From: Chlamydiota bacterium
Lineage (GTDB): Bacteria; Chlamydiota; Chlamydiia; Chlamydiales; JAAKFR01
Assembly: GCA_013287335.1 (NCBI GenBank)
Contig: JABDDZ010000004.1
Span: 1-52,088 of the forward strand
Length of the DNA: 52,088 nt
Reading direction: 5' to 3'
This document shows, in pieces, positions 8,095-16,854 of the stretch (the stretch's first letter is position 1; each line of letters opens with the position of its first letter). The notes under the pieces are model-generated. The model had not been told where the DNA came from and ran no database searches. It saw only the letters and a list, made by a program, of their open reading frames with translations. A program made the translations under genes and the position numbers.

Positions 8095-9554
8095 GGATTC
8101 ACTCTTATTAAATTTTGTGCCACCTTACAGTCATCAAAAGGGAGCGTTTGATGCGAAAAGATTTGATACGTTTCATGCCCTTTTCCGGCAATTAAGATCA
8201 AGTCATTAGAATGGGCGCTTTCAATGGCTGTTTCTATCGCCTCTCTCCTATTAGGGATGATAAGAAATTCACCTTTTCTAATTCCGCCGGCAATTTCTTG
8301 GCAAATGCTTAGAGGATCTTCACTTCTAGGGTTGTCGCTTGTAATAATGGCTAAATCGGCAAAGCGAGCGGCGACCTCTCCCATTTTTGCTCTTTTATCT
8401 TGATCGCGATCACCTCCACACCCAAAAACAACGATCAACTTTCTAAACTCTCCAATTTCTTTGAGTGTCCTGCATACATTTTCTAAAGCGTCAGGGGTAT
8501 GGGCAAAATCGACAATGATCTCTGCTCCATTTGGATTTTTAACCCTCTCCAAACGACCGGGAGTTCCCTGAAAACCTCTCAACAGGGGAGGGATATCAGA
8601 GAGAGAAACTCCCCTCGTAAGCATGACAGAGGCTGCTGCTAGAACATTTAAAACATTGAATCTTCCTAGAAGCGGAATAGTAAAGCTTTGACTTCTCTCT
8701 TGATAGGTTGCAGTAAAATGGGTCTCATTCTTACCAAGAATCACCTCTTTTGCCTGCAAGTCAGCCTCTTTTTCAAAGCCATAGGAGAGGGTATTCGCAT
8801 ATGTCCTCTTAAGAATCTCTTCTCCATAAGGAGAGGAAGAGTTAATAACTGCCCACTTTGAGGGAGCTAAATTCGAAAAGAGCTGCATTTTTGCTTCAAA
8901 ATAGCTCTCCATTGTCTTATGGTAATCGAGATGGTCCTGGGTTAAGTTGGTAAATAGGGCAATATCAAAATCGATATTCTCAACTCTCCTTTGAACAAGA
9001 CCATGCGAAGAGACCTCCATAGCAAGAGCTCCGCAATTGTTATTCCGCATCTCCCTAATGAGTTTTTGCAGCTGGATTGTATCGGGAGTTGTTTTGTCGG
9101 ATGGGTAGTGATTCTCTCCGATAATATACTCGACAGTGCCTATAAGGCCCGTTTTGAGCCCTGATCTCTCAAGAAGATGCTTGAGAAGATAACTAACGGT
9201 TGTTTTCCCATTCGTCCCAGTAATGCCTGCAACAAAAAGTTCTCTTGAGGGATTATCGTAAAAACGGGAGGAGAGGGTTGAAATAATAGAGGAGATATCG
9301 GGATGGATAAGTTGGGTGATCCCTTGCAAAAACGGATTTCCCTCATTTGAGAGAATAGCTAGAGCCCCTGTCTGGACTGCCTCATTAATGAAATTGGCAC
9401 CATCGTAGGAGGCACCTTTTTGAATAATAAAGAGATCTCCGGGACAGACTTTTTTCGAGTGGGAGCAGATTCCACCCACCTCAACTTCCCTGTTCCCAGA
9501 AAATACCGTGATATCCAGATCTTTGATCAGTTTTTTAAGTTTCAACCATTCCAC
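8079..9554 (-). CDS. murE: UDP-MurNAc-L-Ala-D-Glu:meso-diaminopimelate ligase
   Basis: Cytoplasmic Mur ligase that adds the third amino acid of the peptidoglycan stem peptide. The 491-residue protein has the ATP-binding GITGTNGKTT loop, the central-domain block AMEVSSHGL, and the C-terminal SDNPRSEDP motif. DNPR is the signature of enzymes that use meso-diaminopimelate instead of lysine, so the organism's peptidoglycan should be of the DAP type. The start overlaps the end of ftsI by 13 bases and its end overlaps amiA by 16, so translation is likely coupled through the operon. Confidence 0.97.
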   Translation of the reverse strand: MEWLKLKKLIKDLDITVFSGNREVEVGGICSHSKKVCPGDLFIIQKGASYDGANFINEAVQTGALAILSNEGNPFLQGITQLIHPDISSIISTLSSRFYDNPSRELFVAGITGTNGKTTVSYLLKHLLERSGLKTGLIGTVEYIIGENHYPSDKTTPDTIQLQKLIREMRNNNCGALAMEVSSHGLVQRRVENIDFDIALFTNLTQDHLDYHKTMESYFEAKMQLFSNLAPSKWAVINSSSPYGEEILKRTYANTLSYGFEKEADLQAKEVILGKNETHFTATYQERSQSFTIPLLGRFNVLNVLAAASVMLTRGVSLSDIPPLLRGFQGTPGRLERVKNPNGAEIIVDFAHTPDALENVCRTLKEIGEFRKLIVVFGCGGDRDQDKRAKMGEVAARFADLAIITSDNPRSEDPLSICQEIAGGIRKGEFLIIPNRREAIETAIESAHSNDLILIAGKGHETYQIFSHQTLPFDDCKVAQNLIRVNPCKIS

Positions 9555-11569
9555 TCTTCGTTAAGCATCTTCAGCGCCCGCACCTCTTGTAGCCAATCGG
9601 CCCTTTCGGGATTATAACGAGGATCGCCCGAAGGATATCCAAAGGGATCATCGGGGGTTACACCTAAATATTCAAGTGTCCTTTTTGCAATTTCGCGAAA
9701 TACCGGAACAGCGCATCTTCCCCCAAAATAGTTTTTGCCGCCCCCTTTTTTTATTACAGCTTCTGGTTCATCAATTGAAACAAGCAGAATAAACCTTGTG
9801 GGGGTCTTCTCAAGATTGGCAGGAGTAAATCCAATAAAGGAGGAGATATATTTCGTGCGGGAGTAAACGCCATTTTCAATCTTTTCAGAAGTGCCCGATT
9901 TTCCTCCCTCGCTATATCCATAGAGATCTCCGAGTCTTCCGGTGCCCCCCTCCTTGGTTGTGTATTTCATCCCTTTTGCGATAAGTGCGGCGATCTCCGG
10001 CGAAAGAACCTCTTTAAAGCTCTCTCTATCTACCTCTGTTTTATCCAATAGGACAACCTCATTTCCATCTCTATCTGTTTTTACTATTTTTCGCACAAGG
10101 GTGGGATTGACAAGCCTTCCACCATTGGTAAAAACCGCAAAAGCTCTCAACATCTGAAAACTTGTAGCAAGTAGATTATGGCCGATTGCTAAGGAGTAGG
10201 GAGTGGGTAGAGACCATTGGAGGGCGCCATTTGGGTATTTTTTCCCGGGAGTGGGAAGAAAGCCTACAGCCTCCGCCGGGAGTTCAATTCCCGTTTTTTG
10301 TCCGAAGCCAAATGTCTCGATCAACTCTTTTCGATACCAGTTGGGCCCAAGAGTATTCATTAAACGGTCTGTAATAATGGCCATGTAGATATTGGACGAT
10401 TTTTGGATCGCCATATACATGTTCAAATACTTATGAGGACTGATATCAGTCAAAGGCTTTGAAGCTCTTCCGGGGAAAATCGTCTGGGTTGTCTGGATTT
10501 TCTCCTCGGGATGAAATAGGGGAGCCTTTCCCAATTTTTCTAGCTCTTCATTGGCTTTTAAACAGAGGGCGACAGTGATAGGCTTCATCACAGAACCAAG
10601 CTCAAAAGCATCTGAGAGAGATTTGATTTTTGCAAAGTCCATTTTTTCAGGAGAATTAAAATACTCTTGGTAATGGGCAGGATCAAAGGCTGGGTATTGG
10701 GCCAGAGCTAAAATTTCTCCGGAGAAGGGGTCCATCATCACAGCCCATCCCCCCTTAGCGTTGGAAGCAAGCACACCCGCTGCAATCTCCTCTTCGGCAA
10801 TTGCCTGAATATAGTGGTTGATTGTCAAAAAGATATCGGCACCATTCTCAGGGGGTTCTAACTCCTCTGTGGTAGCGAGCTTGTTCCTTGGAGAGCGGAA
10901 AATCTTCCTTTTCCCCTCCTTTCCCTTTAGAATATCATTAAAATAGGCCTCTAAGCCTCCTGTAGGAAGACCTTGGTGGGTATTTTCCTCCTTGTTTTCA
11001 CGGATTGTATGCAATACTTGGCCAAGAAGCGAACCAAAGGGGTAGGAGCGTTTATAATCGGTTGTGAAAAAGAGGGCATTGGCTGCAATCTTGCGCTTTT
11101 TTGCGAAACCCCGCCACCATACTTCAATCTCCTCTTTTGTCGTCCTAGGCAGCCAGGCGGCCACTTTTCTGCAGCGGCTTTTTTTATCAAAAGCGGCATA
11201 AAGAACCTCTTTTGTATCTTCTTTGCATGAAAGATGAGCTGCTAGAACTTTTTGAATCTCCTCTCTATAGGTAATTGGAATGGCAAGGGGATCGATAAAG
11301 AGATGGAACTTGGTCACATCGGTTACAAGAGCCTGCAGCTTTTCTGGATGTCCCTGTTTTAACGTGGTATTTGAATAGAAAGCCCCTCTACGAAAGGGTT
11401 CTTGGATGACAATCTGGTGCTGCTGAAGGGCAAGATCGCTCCAATAATCTCCATTTACGATCTGGATATTAAAAAACTGGGCAAAGAGAAGAGAGAAAAA
11501 AAAGAAGATCACGATTGCAAGCACAATGACCTTTGGTTTTTCTACATTTACATCTAATTTTTTTCGCAT
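9542..11569 (-). CDS. ftsI: Division-specific transpeptidase, penicillin-binding protein 3 (FtsI)
   Basis: Class B penicillin-binding protein that cross-links septal peptidoglycan. It has one N-terminal membrane anchor (about residues 13-32), a pedestal/dimerisation region, and a transpeptidase domain with all three active-site motifs in order: SVMK (catalytic Ser in GSVMKP), SSN (in QKSSNIYMA) and KSGT (in GGKSGTSEK). The 675-residue length is normal. It overlaps ftsL upstream and murE downstream. In chlamydiae, which lack FtsZ, PBP3 works with the MreB-directed division machinery. The family name pbp3 is equally used. Confidence 0.96.
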   Translation of the reverse strand: MRKKLDVNVEKPKVIVLAIVIFFFFSLLFAQFFNIQIVNGDYWSDLALQQHQIVIQEPFRRGAFYSNTTLKQGHPEKLQALVTDVTKFHLFIDPLAIPITYREEIQKVLAAHLSCKEDTKEVLYAAFDKKSRCRKVAAWLPRTTKEEIEVWWRGFAKKRKIAANALFFTTDYKRSYPFGSLLGQVLHTIRENKEENTHQGLPTGGLEAYFNDILKGKEGKRKIFRSPRNKLATTEELEPPENGADIFLTINHYIQAIAEEEIAAGVLASNAKGGWAVMMDPFSGEILALAQYPAFDPAHYQEYFNSPEKMDFAKIKSLSDAFELGSVMKPITVALCLKANEELEKLGKAPLFHPEEKIQTTQTIFPGRASKPLTDISPHKYLNMYMAIQKSSNIYMAIITDRLMNTLGPNWYRKELIETFGFGQKTGIELPAEAVGFLPTPGKKYPNGALQWSLPTPYSLAIGHNLLATSFQMLRAFAVFTNGGRLVNPTLVRKIVKTDRDGNEVVLLDKTEVDRESFKEVLSPEIAALIAKGMKYTTKEGGTGRLGDLYGYSEGGKSGTSEKIENGVYSRTKYISSFIGFTPANLEKTPTRFILLVSIDEPEAVIKKGGGKNYFGGRCAVPVFREIAKRTLEYLGVTPDDPFGYPSGDPRYNPERADWLQEVRALKMLNEEWNG

Positions 11570-11850
11570 GAGGGAAGGGGGAAGATGATGATATCTTTAA
11601 TGAGAGGGTGTTTAAGGTGGCTATACTCGGGTTGACGGGCTAAATTCATAAGATTAGCAGGGTTTTCAAATTGATCGATCTCAAACTGCAACCTTGTATT
11701 TTCTTGACATGCGGATTCGAGTTCCTTTTGAAGTTTGGGAATCTTGAGGCGTAAGTTGGTGATATCATTTTGCTTGTCCAAATAGAGATACAAAAAAAGA
11801 GAGAAGAGAAAAATACAAAAAAAGAGACGAAAAAGAAGAGGAACATTCAC
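11554..11850 (-). CDS. ftsL: FtsL-like small division protein
   Basis: A 98-residue bitopic protein. It has one membrane segment (about residues 5-23) followed by a coiled-coil-like region rich in Leu, Glu and Gln (KQNDITNLRLKIPKLQKELE), then a short tail. Sequence alone would not name it, but its size, topology and place between rsmH and ftsI are exactly those of FtsL, the partner of FtsI in the divisome. Both ends overlap the neighbouring genes by 4 and 16 bases. The corresponding gene in C. trachomatis is, from memory, CT271. Confidence 0.8.
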   Translation of the reverse strand: MNVPLLFRLFFCIFLFSLFLYLYLDKQNDITNLRLKIPKLQKELESACQENTRLQFEIDQFENPANLMNLARQPEYSHLKHPLIKDIIIFPLPSCEKN

Positions 11851-12725
11851 AGGATTTTTTCCAGGATTCTAAGTTTTGCACTTCGACTGCGTGCATTTTT
11901 CCGCATTTCCTCTAAAGTCGCCTGTTTAGGTTTTTTTGTCAAAATCTTCGCGGAAACAAAATCTCGAAAAGCATATTTGACAATCCTATCCTCAAGACTA
12001 TGAAAAGAGATCACAAGAAGCCTTCCATTTTTTCTAAGAAGAGTAAGAGCTGATTCAATCCCTTTTTTTAATACATTTAGCTCGTCATTCACCTCTATTC
12101 GAAGAGCTTGAAAAATGCGGGTTGCCGGATGAATGCGGCCGCGCCCTCCGCCTGGCGAGAGGACCGGCATTAAAATATTTACAAGCTCAGCTGTTGTCTC
12201 TATCTTTCTTTTTTGTCTTGCAAAAACAACTGCCTTGGCAGCTTTTCTCCACTGCCGCTCTTCGCCATACTCACTAAAAATCCTGCCAAGGTCTGCTTCC
12301 GAGTAACTATTGATAAGAGTTTTTGCACTAAAAGAGGCGCTTTTATCCATGCGCATATCTAAGGGACCCTCCCCTTGAAAACTAAATCCCCGGGAGGCCT
12401 GATCAAGCTGCATCGAAGAGACTCCCAAATCAAGCAGAATCCCATCCATGCTATTTTTTACAAAAAGGTCTCCCATATTTTCAAACCCTGAATGAATAAG
12501 CCGGATTTTATCACCAAAGGGTTGGAGATTTTGCGCAGCAAGCTCCAGCGCTTCTTTATCTTTGTCAAGGCCATAGAGATGGCAGATTTCGGGGTGAGCC
12601 TCTAAAAGGGCTTTTGCATGCCCTCCCGCGCCCAAGGTTCCATCAATAAATTCTTTCATATCAAGGTCTGATAAACCTTCCAAAATTTCATTTAAAAGAA
12701 CGGGTGTGTGTGGAGCTCTACTCAT
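11847..12725 (-). CDS. rsmH: 16S rRNA (cytosine-1402-N4)-methyltransferase
   Basis: S-adenosylmethionine-dependent methyltransferase (MraW) acting on C1402 in the decoding centre of 16S rRNA. The 292-residue length is usual. The N-terminus carries HTPVLLNEIL and the SAM-binding DGTLGAGGHAKALL. Later come GILLDLGVSSMQLD, GFSFQGEGPLDMRMD and the C-terminal ISFHSLEDRIVK, all diagnostic. It is the first gene of the leftward division/cell-wall operon. Its start is 77 bases from the divergent 12803 gene, so a shared promoter region lies between them. Confidence 0.98.
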   Translation of the reverse strand: MSRAPHTPVLLNEILEGLSDLDMKEFIDGTLGAGGHAKALLEAHPEICHLYGLDKDKEALELAAQNLQPFGDKIRLIHSGFENMGDLFVKNSMDGILLDLGVSSMQLDQASRGFSFQGEGPLDMRMDKSASFSAKTLINSYSEADLGRIFSEYGEERQWRKAAKAVVFARQKRKIETTAELVNILMPVLSPGGGRGRIHPATRIFQALRIEVNDELNVLKKGIESALTLLRKNGRLLVISFHSLEDRIVKYAFRDFVSAKILTKKPKQATLEEMRKNARSRSAKLRILEKIL

Positions 12726-12802
12726 GAGTCATCCTTTAATGTATTATTTGTATCCAAAAAGAGTAAAAATGTAAGATAGAAATAAAGCCAGGTATATTTA
12801 CA

Positions 12803-13255
12803 ATGCCACAAATTTCTGATTATGACTTCACCGCGCATGAGAGATATGCCTGGGGGCAGTCTCAGATGGAGGCCTTCAATAAGCAGTACCACATTCCTCC
12901 CCAGGGTGCCGGTAGTGTAGCTGTCCAATCGCAAGCTCTTGGCCTAGTTCCGACCCACTCAGCTACTGACTCACTCATGCAAACCTATGTGAGAAAGACA
13001 TGGAGTTTTTTTCTCGCCCCCTTTAGATACTTTATGCAAAGACTCTCCTCCTCTAAGGTAGCTCCCTCACTTGGATCTCGCGAACTGCTTGATGCTGAAG
13101 TACTTAAAATACGCTCTTTTTTAAAGCAGCAAAATAACCCCAAACTCGATGGCGAGGGAGAGGCAATTATTCAGATGATTGATTTTGGAATCATCAAAAC
13201 AAATAATGATATTGATTATATCACCTCCAGAATGAAACAATTTATTCAGGCTTAA
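12803..13255 (+). CDS. Conserved chlamydial hypothetical protein next to a TPR protein
   Basis: I do not recognise a domain. The 150-residue product is soluble by composition, with a Gln/Tyr-rich N-terminus, a short aromatic stretch near residues 65-80 (WSFFLAPFRYFMQ) and a helical C-terminal half. Its place between rsmH and the TPR gene, one base upstream of that gene, matches the CT273 position in C. trachomatis (from memory). Tight coupling to a chaperone-like TPR protein suggests they work together, perhaps as a secreted protein and its chaperone. That is inference only. Confidence 0.7.
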   Translation: MPQISDYDFTAHERYAWGQSQMEAFNKQYHIPPQGAGSVAVQSQALGLVPTHSATDSLMQTYVRKTWSFFLAPFRYFMQRLSSSKVAPSLGSRELLDAEVLKIRSFLKQQNNPKLDGEGEAIIQMIDFGIIKTNNDIDYITSRMKQFIQA

Positions 13256-13256
13256 G

Positions 13257-13652
13257 ATGACGACTCCAAACTGGCAGCAAATCCTTGGGTGGACCTCCGA
13301 TCAGCTTGAAGAGATCCGTTTTGCAGGCTTCTCCTATCTAAAAGAGGGGCGTTATGAAAAGGCCCTTCTCTTTTTTAAGGCTCTTGTCGTTGTAGATCCT
13401 AAAAGCGTCTACGATACTCAAACTTTGGGGGCCTTATATCTCCAAATGGGAGAGGGAGATGAGGCGCTTGCTTGCATTGAACAGGCTCTTAATTTAGATC
13501 CCTCCCATGAGCCTACTCTTCTCAATAAGGCGAAAACCCTTCTTATCCTAGGGAGAAAACAGGAGGCTCTTCTGCTTCTCCATTCCCTCCAAAAGAGCAA
13601 AAATCCCTCCATCGAAGGAGACGCTTCCGCCCTCTTCCTCGCCTACACCTAA
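13257..13652 (+). CDS. TPR protein resembling LcrH/SycD type III secretion chaperones
   Basis: The 131-residue protein is made of about three tetratricopeptide repeats. The first is FAGFSYLKEGRYEKALLFFK, the second runs from LGALYLQMGEGDEALACIEQ, and the third from NKAKTLLILGRKQEALLLL. Size, the lead-in TSDQLEEIRFAGFSYLKEGRY and the three-repeat plan recall class II type III secretion chaperones (LcrH/SycD), but plain TPR adaptors look similar. It starts one base after the upstream gene ends, so the two are certainly co-transcribed. The likely C. trachomatis counterpart is CT274, judged by position. Confidence 0.75.
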   Translation: MTTPNWQQILGWTSDQLEEIRFAGFSYLKEGRYEKALLFFKALVVVDPKSVYDTQTLGALYLQMGEGDEALACIEQALNLDPSHEPTLLNKAKTLLILGRKQEALLLLHSLQKSKNPSIEGDASALFLAYT

Positions 13653-13697
13653 AGTAAAATAACCAATTAATTAATCTCCAGAGAAGCTATAAGATTC

Positions 13698-13802
13698 CTT
13701 TGGAGTGCGGTGACCTGTCACCGCTTTTTAAAGCATTCATCACATTGAGTATGTTAGATTTAATTCTTGCAAAAAGCGGTGACAAGTCACCGCACTCCAA
13801 AA
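13698..13802. repeat. Paired GTGAC-hairpin repeats in opposite orientation
   Basis: Two copies of a roughly 32-base unit, TTTGGAGTGCGGTGAC...GTCACCGCTTTTT, face each other at 13698-13729 and 13769-13802. Each unit contains its own short hairpin (GCGGTGAC/GTCACCGC), and the two together form a longer inverted repeat. A third copy with a changed stem pair lies at 17441-17473. This element fills most of the 290-base gap between the TPR gene and the NADAR gene. Confidence 0.85.
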
Positions 13803-13900
13803 TAGAACTAATGATAAGATTTTGTTAATGAAGCGCTCTCTCTTGGCTTCTATGTTTAACAAAAAATTAATCCTAAATAGATGGAAATAATCAAAATTCT

Positions 13901-13926
13901 TTGATATACTTTTATTATAATATAAT
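13901..13926 (+). promoter_or_regulatory. Candidate promoter of the NADAR gene
   Basis: TTGATA at 13901-13906 is followed by two overlapping TATAAT matches at 13916-13921 and 13921-13926 in a very AT-rich stretch. With the second TATAAT the spacer is 14 bases, shorter than ideal. Transcription would begin near 13933. This places the upstream in-frame ATG at 13901 inside the promoter and supports the start at 13943. Confidence 0.4.
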
Positions 13927-13942
13927 TTATTTGGTTAAGTTT

Positions 13943-15178
13943 ATGTCGTTTGATAGTAAAAGAGTAGAAGGTCAATCTAACTCCCATCAATACACGTCTT
14001 CTCCCAAAATTCTAGGGGCTCTTGCTGTTATTACAATTGTTGCCTTTATTGCACTTGGATTAGCAGCTCCCGGAGCTCTTATCATCTCTAATATTATTTC
14101 TAGTAGTGCAATATTAGGATATGGTTTAGCGGTAGCCGGAGGCTTTATTCTTGCATTAGATGCTCTTGGAGCCATGATTTGGGGTTGCTTTAAATTTTGC
14201 AAATCTAAAGAGCCACCTACTCATACCTATCGCCCTTCCCAACAAGATTATATACCACCTGAAGAACCACGAGGTAGAATTACTCTGCAAAGAGAGTCTT
14301 CACCCTACTCTTTTGTTCCAACAACTTCTTACACCCCGCTCATAGATGATAGTCAAGCTCAGGGGGTTTATGGCTATGATCCAGACCCAACTTCTTACAC
14401 CCCACAATATGCTCCTGTACATCCAGAGACAAGTGGCCTATACACTGGTCAAGCTCAAGAGGTTTATGGCGTTGATAAACAAACTGGTGCGCTGAAGACA
14501 GGGGAGATTGTCACAACACAAGACAATAGTTATGTGGCTTTTTACAAAGATCTCAACAATTCAGGCTTTGGCAATTTTCACCGTTGCCATATCAAAGCAT
14601 TTGGAAAGGAATTTGAATGTGCTGAAGCTGCTTTCCAATACAGAAAATGCCAACTTGCTGGTCTTCCAGAATCTGCGCTTAAAAAATTCTATGCATCAAA
14701 AGACACCCAGGGACGTGTAAATCGCGGATACGATGGAGAGGGCGCTTTTCAAGCAAGTAGAAGGATTGAAAGGGAATATGACAAGCGTAACGGTGGGAAC
14801 GCCTTTAAAAACAAACTTATGAGCATTGATTGGAAAAAGGCTGGGCGCGCCAAATGTGATGAAGTAATGTGGGAAGTATTGCAATGTAAGTTTGGGCAAA
14901 ATGCTCATCTCATGAAGAGTCTTCGCGACACAGGAAATGCCTTGATTTTAGAGCATAATCAAGAGGCGAGAGAGAATTGGTGGTCAGACAATCATGATGG
15001 TTCCGGAAAAAATATGCTTGGAAAAATGCTAGAGGCTATTCGGAAAGGGTCTATTTCTGGGCAACCAGCAACCTGTCCTTCTAATATTAATTCTCAGATA
15101 GAGCAACAGCGTATTAGAAATGCTGGAGCTCATTTTGAAGAAAACAAAGTGGATCAGCTAGCTCCAATTTGGACCTAA
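13943..15178 (+). CDS. Inc-like membrane protein fused to a NADAR (YbiA-like) N-glycosidase domain
   Basis: The 411-residue product has two closely spaced hydrophobic segments (about residues 18-75) of the Inc type. A Tyr/Pro-rich linker with two imperfect repeats (TSYTP...QAQGVYG and TSYTP...QAQEVYG) follows. A NADAR domain spans about residues 196-366, with VAFYKDL, GFGNFHRCHI, ECAEAAFQYRK, FGQNAHLMKSLRDTG and the closing NWWSDNHDGSGKNMLG. NADAR proteins cleave N-glycosidic bonds; known members act on riboflavin intermediates or remove ADP-ribose from guanine. A membrane-anchored version fits a type III effector facing the host cytosol, which is inference. I chose ATG 13943 because the earlier ATG lies in a promoter-like stretch. 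Confidence 0.85.
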   Translation: MSFDSKRVEGQSNSHQYTSSPKILGALAVITIVAFIALGLAAPGALIISNIISSSAILGYGLAVAGGFILALDALGAMIWGCFKFCKSKEPPTHTYRPSQQDYIPPEEPRGRITLQRESSPYSFVPTTSYTPLIDDSQAQGVYGYDPDPTSYTPQYAPVHPETSGLYTGQAQEVYGVDKQTGALKTGEIVTTQDNSYVAFYKDLNNSGFGNFHRCHIKAFGKEFECAEAAFQYRKCQLAGLPESALKKFYASKDTQGRVNRGYDGEGAFQASRRIEREYDKRNGGNAFKNKLMSIDWKKAGRAKCDEVMWEVLQCKFGQNAHLMKSLRDTGNALILEHNQEARENWWSDNHDGSGKNMLGKMLEAIRKGSISGQPATCPSNINSQIEQQRIRNAGAHFEENKVDQLAPIWT

Positions 15179-15483
15179 TCCACTCTAATTCTACTTTTCT
15201 TATAAAGCTTTCAAGCCAAAGTTGTTCGCCTTGAAAATTCTTGTGGAGAAGTTTGTTCATAACATTGATGATGAGTAATTTGCAAGTTTATGATAGGAAG
15301 ATTTTTTTTTCTTCGGAAACTTCTTTGAAGATGAATTGCTTATAGAATTTCGCAAAAATGGGGCTTGCGCCCTTTGACCCAACTTGCTACAGTCTCCATC
15401 TACTAACAAGATATCAACAGTTGTGGAACTCTTGTTCACAACTTATCTAGAAAGGTTTTTTTTCGAGAAAGGGTCTATAAAGT
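15179..15483. other. 305-base gap upstream of dnaA
   Basis: No gene is visible here. The stretch is AT-rich and contains several DnaA-box-like words. TGTGGAGAA at 15242-15250 differs by one base from the inverse of TTATCCACA, and related words appear near 15255-15263 (TGTTCATAA) and 15420-15442 (TTGTGGAACTCTTGTTCACAA). This could be an autoregulatory dnaA promoter region. I see no regular cluster that would make a firm replication origin. Confidence 0.35.
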
Positions 15484-16827
15484 ATGCTGAATGCAAATGC
15501 TAGCCAGACATGGTATGAGTTTCTCCAATATATCAGAAAGCGTTGTTCAAAAGCCGCGTTTGAAAATTGGCTCGCCCCCATCCAAGTGATGGAATCGGCA
15601 AAAGATGCTATCTGCCTTAAAGTGCCAAACATCTTCGTTAAAGCTTATCTCTTAGATAATTATAAAGAGGACCTCTGCTCTTTTCTCCCGGTTGATGCAT
15701 TGGGAGAGCCCCTCATTGAATTTGTGATCCCCAAACAAATCCCTAAACAGCCTGATGTGATTAAAAAAACTGTCACATCCTCTCCCTCCGCTTCAGATAA
15801 AGTGGAATATGAACTGAAACTCAACCCCTTTTACAAGTTTGAGACTTTTATCGAGGGGCCCTCTAACCAGTTTGTCAAATCAGCTGCAATGGGCATTGCT
15901 AATCGCCCCGGACGTTCTTACAATCCCCTCTTTATCCATGGGGGTGTGGGCCTCGGCAAAACTCACCTGCTCCATGCTATTGGTCACTATGCAAAGGAGA
16001 ATCACAAAAAACTTAAAGTCCAGTGCATTACAACCGAAGGGTTTATTAATGACCTTGTCGATTCTCTCCGAAATAAATCGGTCGATCAGTTAAAACGATT
16101 TTATCGCTCTCTCGATGTCCTTCTTGTGGATGATATCCAATTTTTGCAAAACCGGCTCAACTTTGAAGAGGAGTTTTGCAATACCTTTGAAAGCTTGATT
16201 AACCAGAATAAACAGATTGTCATTACAAGCGATAAGCCTCCTGGGCAGCTTAAGCTCTCTGAGCGAATTGTCGGAAGAATGGAATGGGGGCTTGTGGCTC
16301 ATGTGGGGATACCTGACCTCGAGACCCGCGTTGCTATTTTGCAACACAAGTCAGAGCAGAAGGGGTTAAAAATCTCCAGTAATATCGCTTTTTTTATTGC
16401 GGAAAATATCTTTAGCAATGTCAGGCAGCTCGAGGGAGCAATCAACCGTTTAACAGCTCATTGCCGCCTCCTCTCGCAGGAGCTCACAGAGGATCTAGTA
16501 GAACAGGTACTTTCGGAACTCTTCCAGCGCATTCCAAAGCAGAGAGTCTCCGTCGAGAATATCCTGAAGGCTGTAGCAACAGTCTTTCAAGTGCGGGTCA
16601 GCGATCTGAAAGGAACTTCGCGCACTAAAGAGATCGCCATTGCGCGGCAAGTTGCCATGTTTTTAGCAAAAGAGATGATGAGTGAATCCTTAATGATGAT
16701 TGGAGCTTCTTTTAGCAAAACACATTCGACAATTCTCCATGCGTGTAAAACAATTGAAAATAAAATCAAAAAAGATGAAGCTCTCAAAAGGAAAATCGCT
16801 CTTGTTAGAAGGCATGTTGAGCCTTAA
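15484..16827 (+). CDS. dnaA: Chromosomal replication initiator DnaA (second chlamydial type)
   Basis: DnaA is the AAA+ ATPase that opens the replication origin. The 447-residue protein has the N-terminal domain I ([13 protein letters not shown]), a linker to about residue 100, then the AAA+ core with [17 protein letters not shown] (Walker A) and [10 protein letters not shown] (Walker B). The C-terminal DNA-binding domain contains the signature region around [21 protein letters not shown] and [13 protein letters not shown]. Chlamydiae carry two dnaA genes; by its place before the bactofilin gene this one corresponds to dnaA2 (CT275, from memory). DnaA-box-like words lie just upstream. Confidence 0.96.
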   Translation: MLNANASQTWYEFLQYIRKRCSKAAFENWLAPIQVMESAKDAICLKVPNIFVKAYLLDNYKEDLCSFLPVDALGEPLIEFVIPKQIPKQPDVIKKTVTSSPSASDKVEYELKLNPFYKFETFIEGPSNQFVKSAAMGIANRPGRSYNPLFIHGGVGLGKTHLLHAIGHYAKENHKKLKVQCITTEGFINDLVDSLRNKSVDQLKRFYRSLDVLLVDDIQFLQNRLNFEEEFCNTFESLINQNKQIVITSDKPPGQLKLSERIVGRMEWGLVAHVGIPDLETRVAILQHKSEQKGLKISSNIAFFIAENIFSNVRQLEGAINRLTAHCRLLSQELTEDLVEQVLSELFQRIPKQRVSVENILKAVATVFQVRVSDLKGTSRTKEIAIARQVAMFLAKEMMSESLMMIGASFSKTHSTILHACKTIENKIKKDEALKRKIALVRRHVEP

Positions 16828-16854
16828 ACTCTGATTAATATTTGGTAATCTGAT

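Noticed and set aside
13698-13802. CRISPR array
   Set aside because: There are only two repeat units facing each other, without regular spacers and without cas genes in the window.
15179-15483. Replication origin
   Set aside because: The DnaA-box-like words are few and imperfect, so only a possible dnaA regulatory region is claimed.
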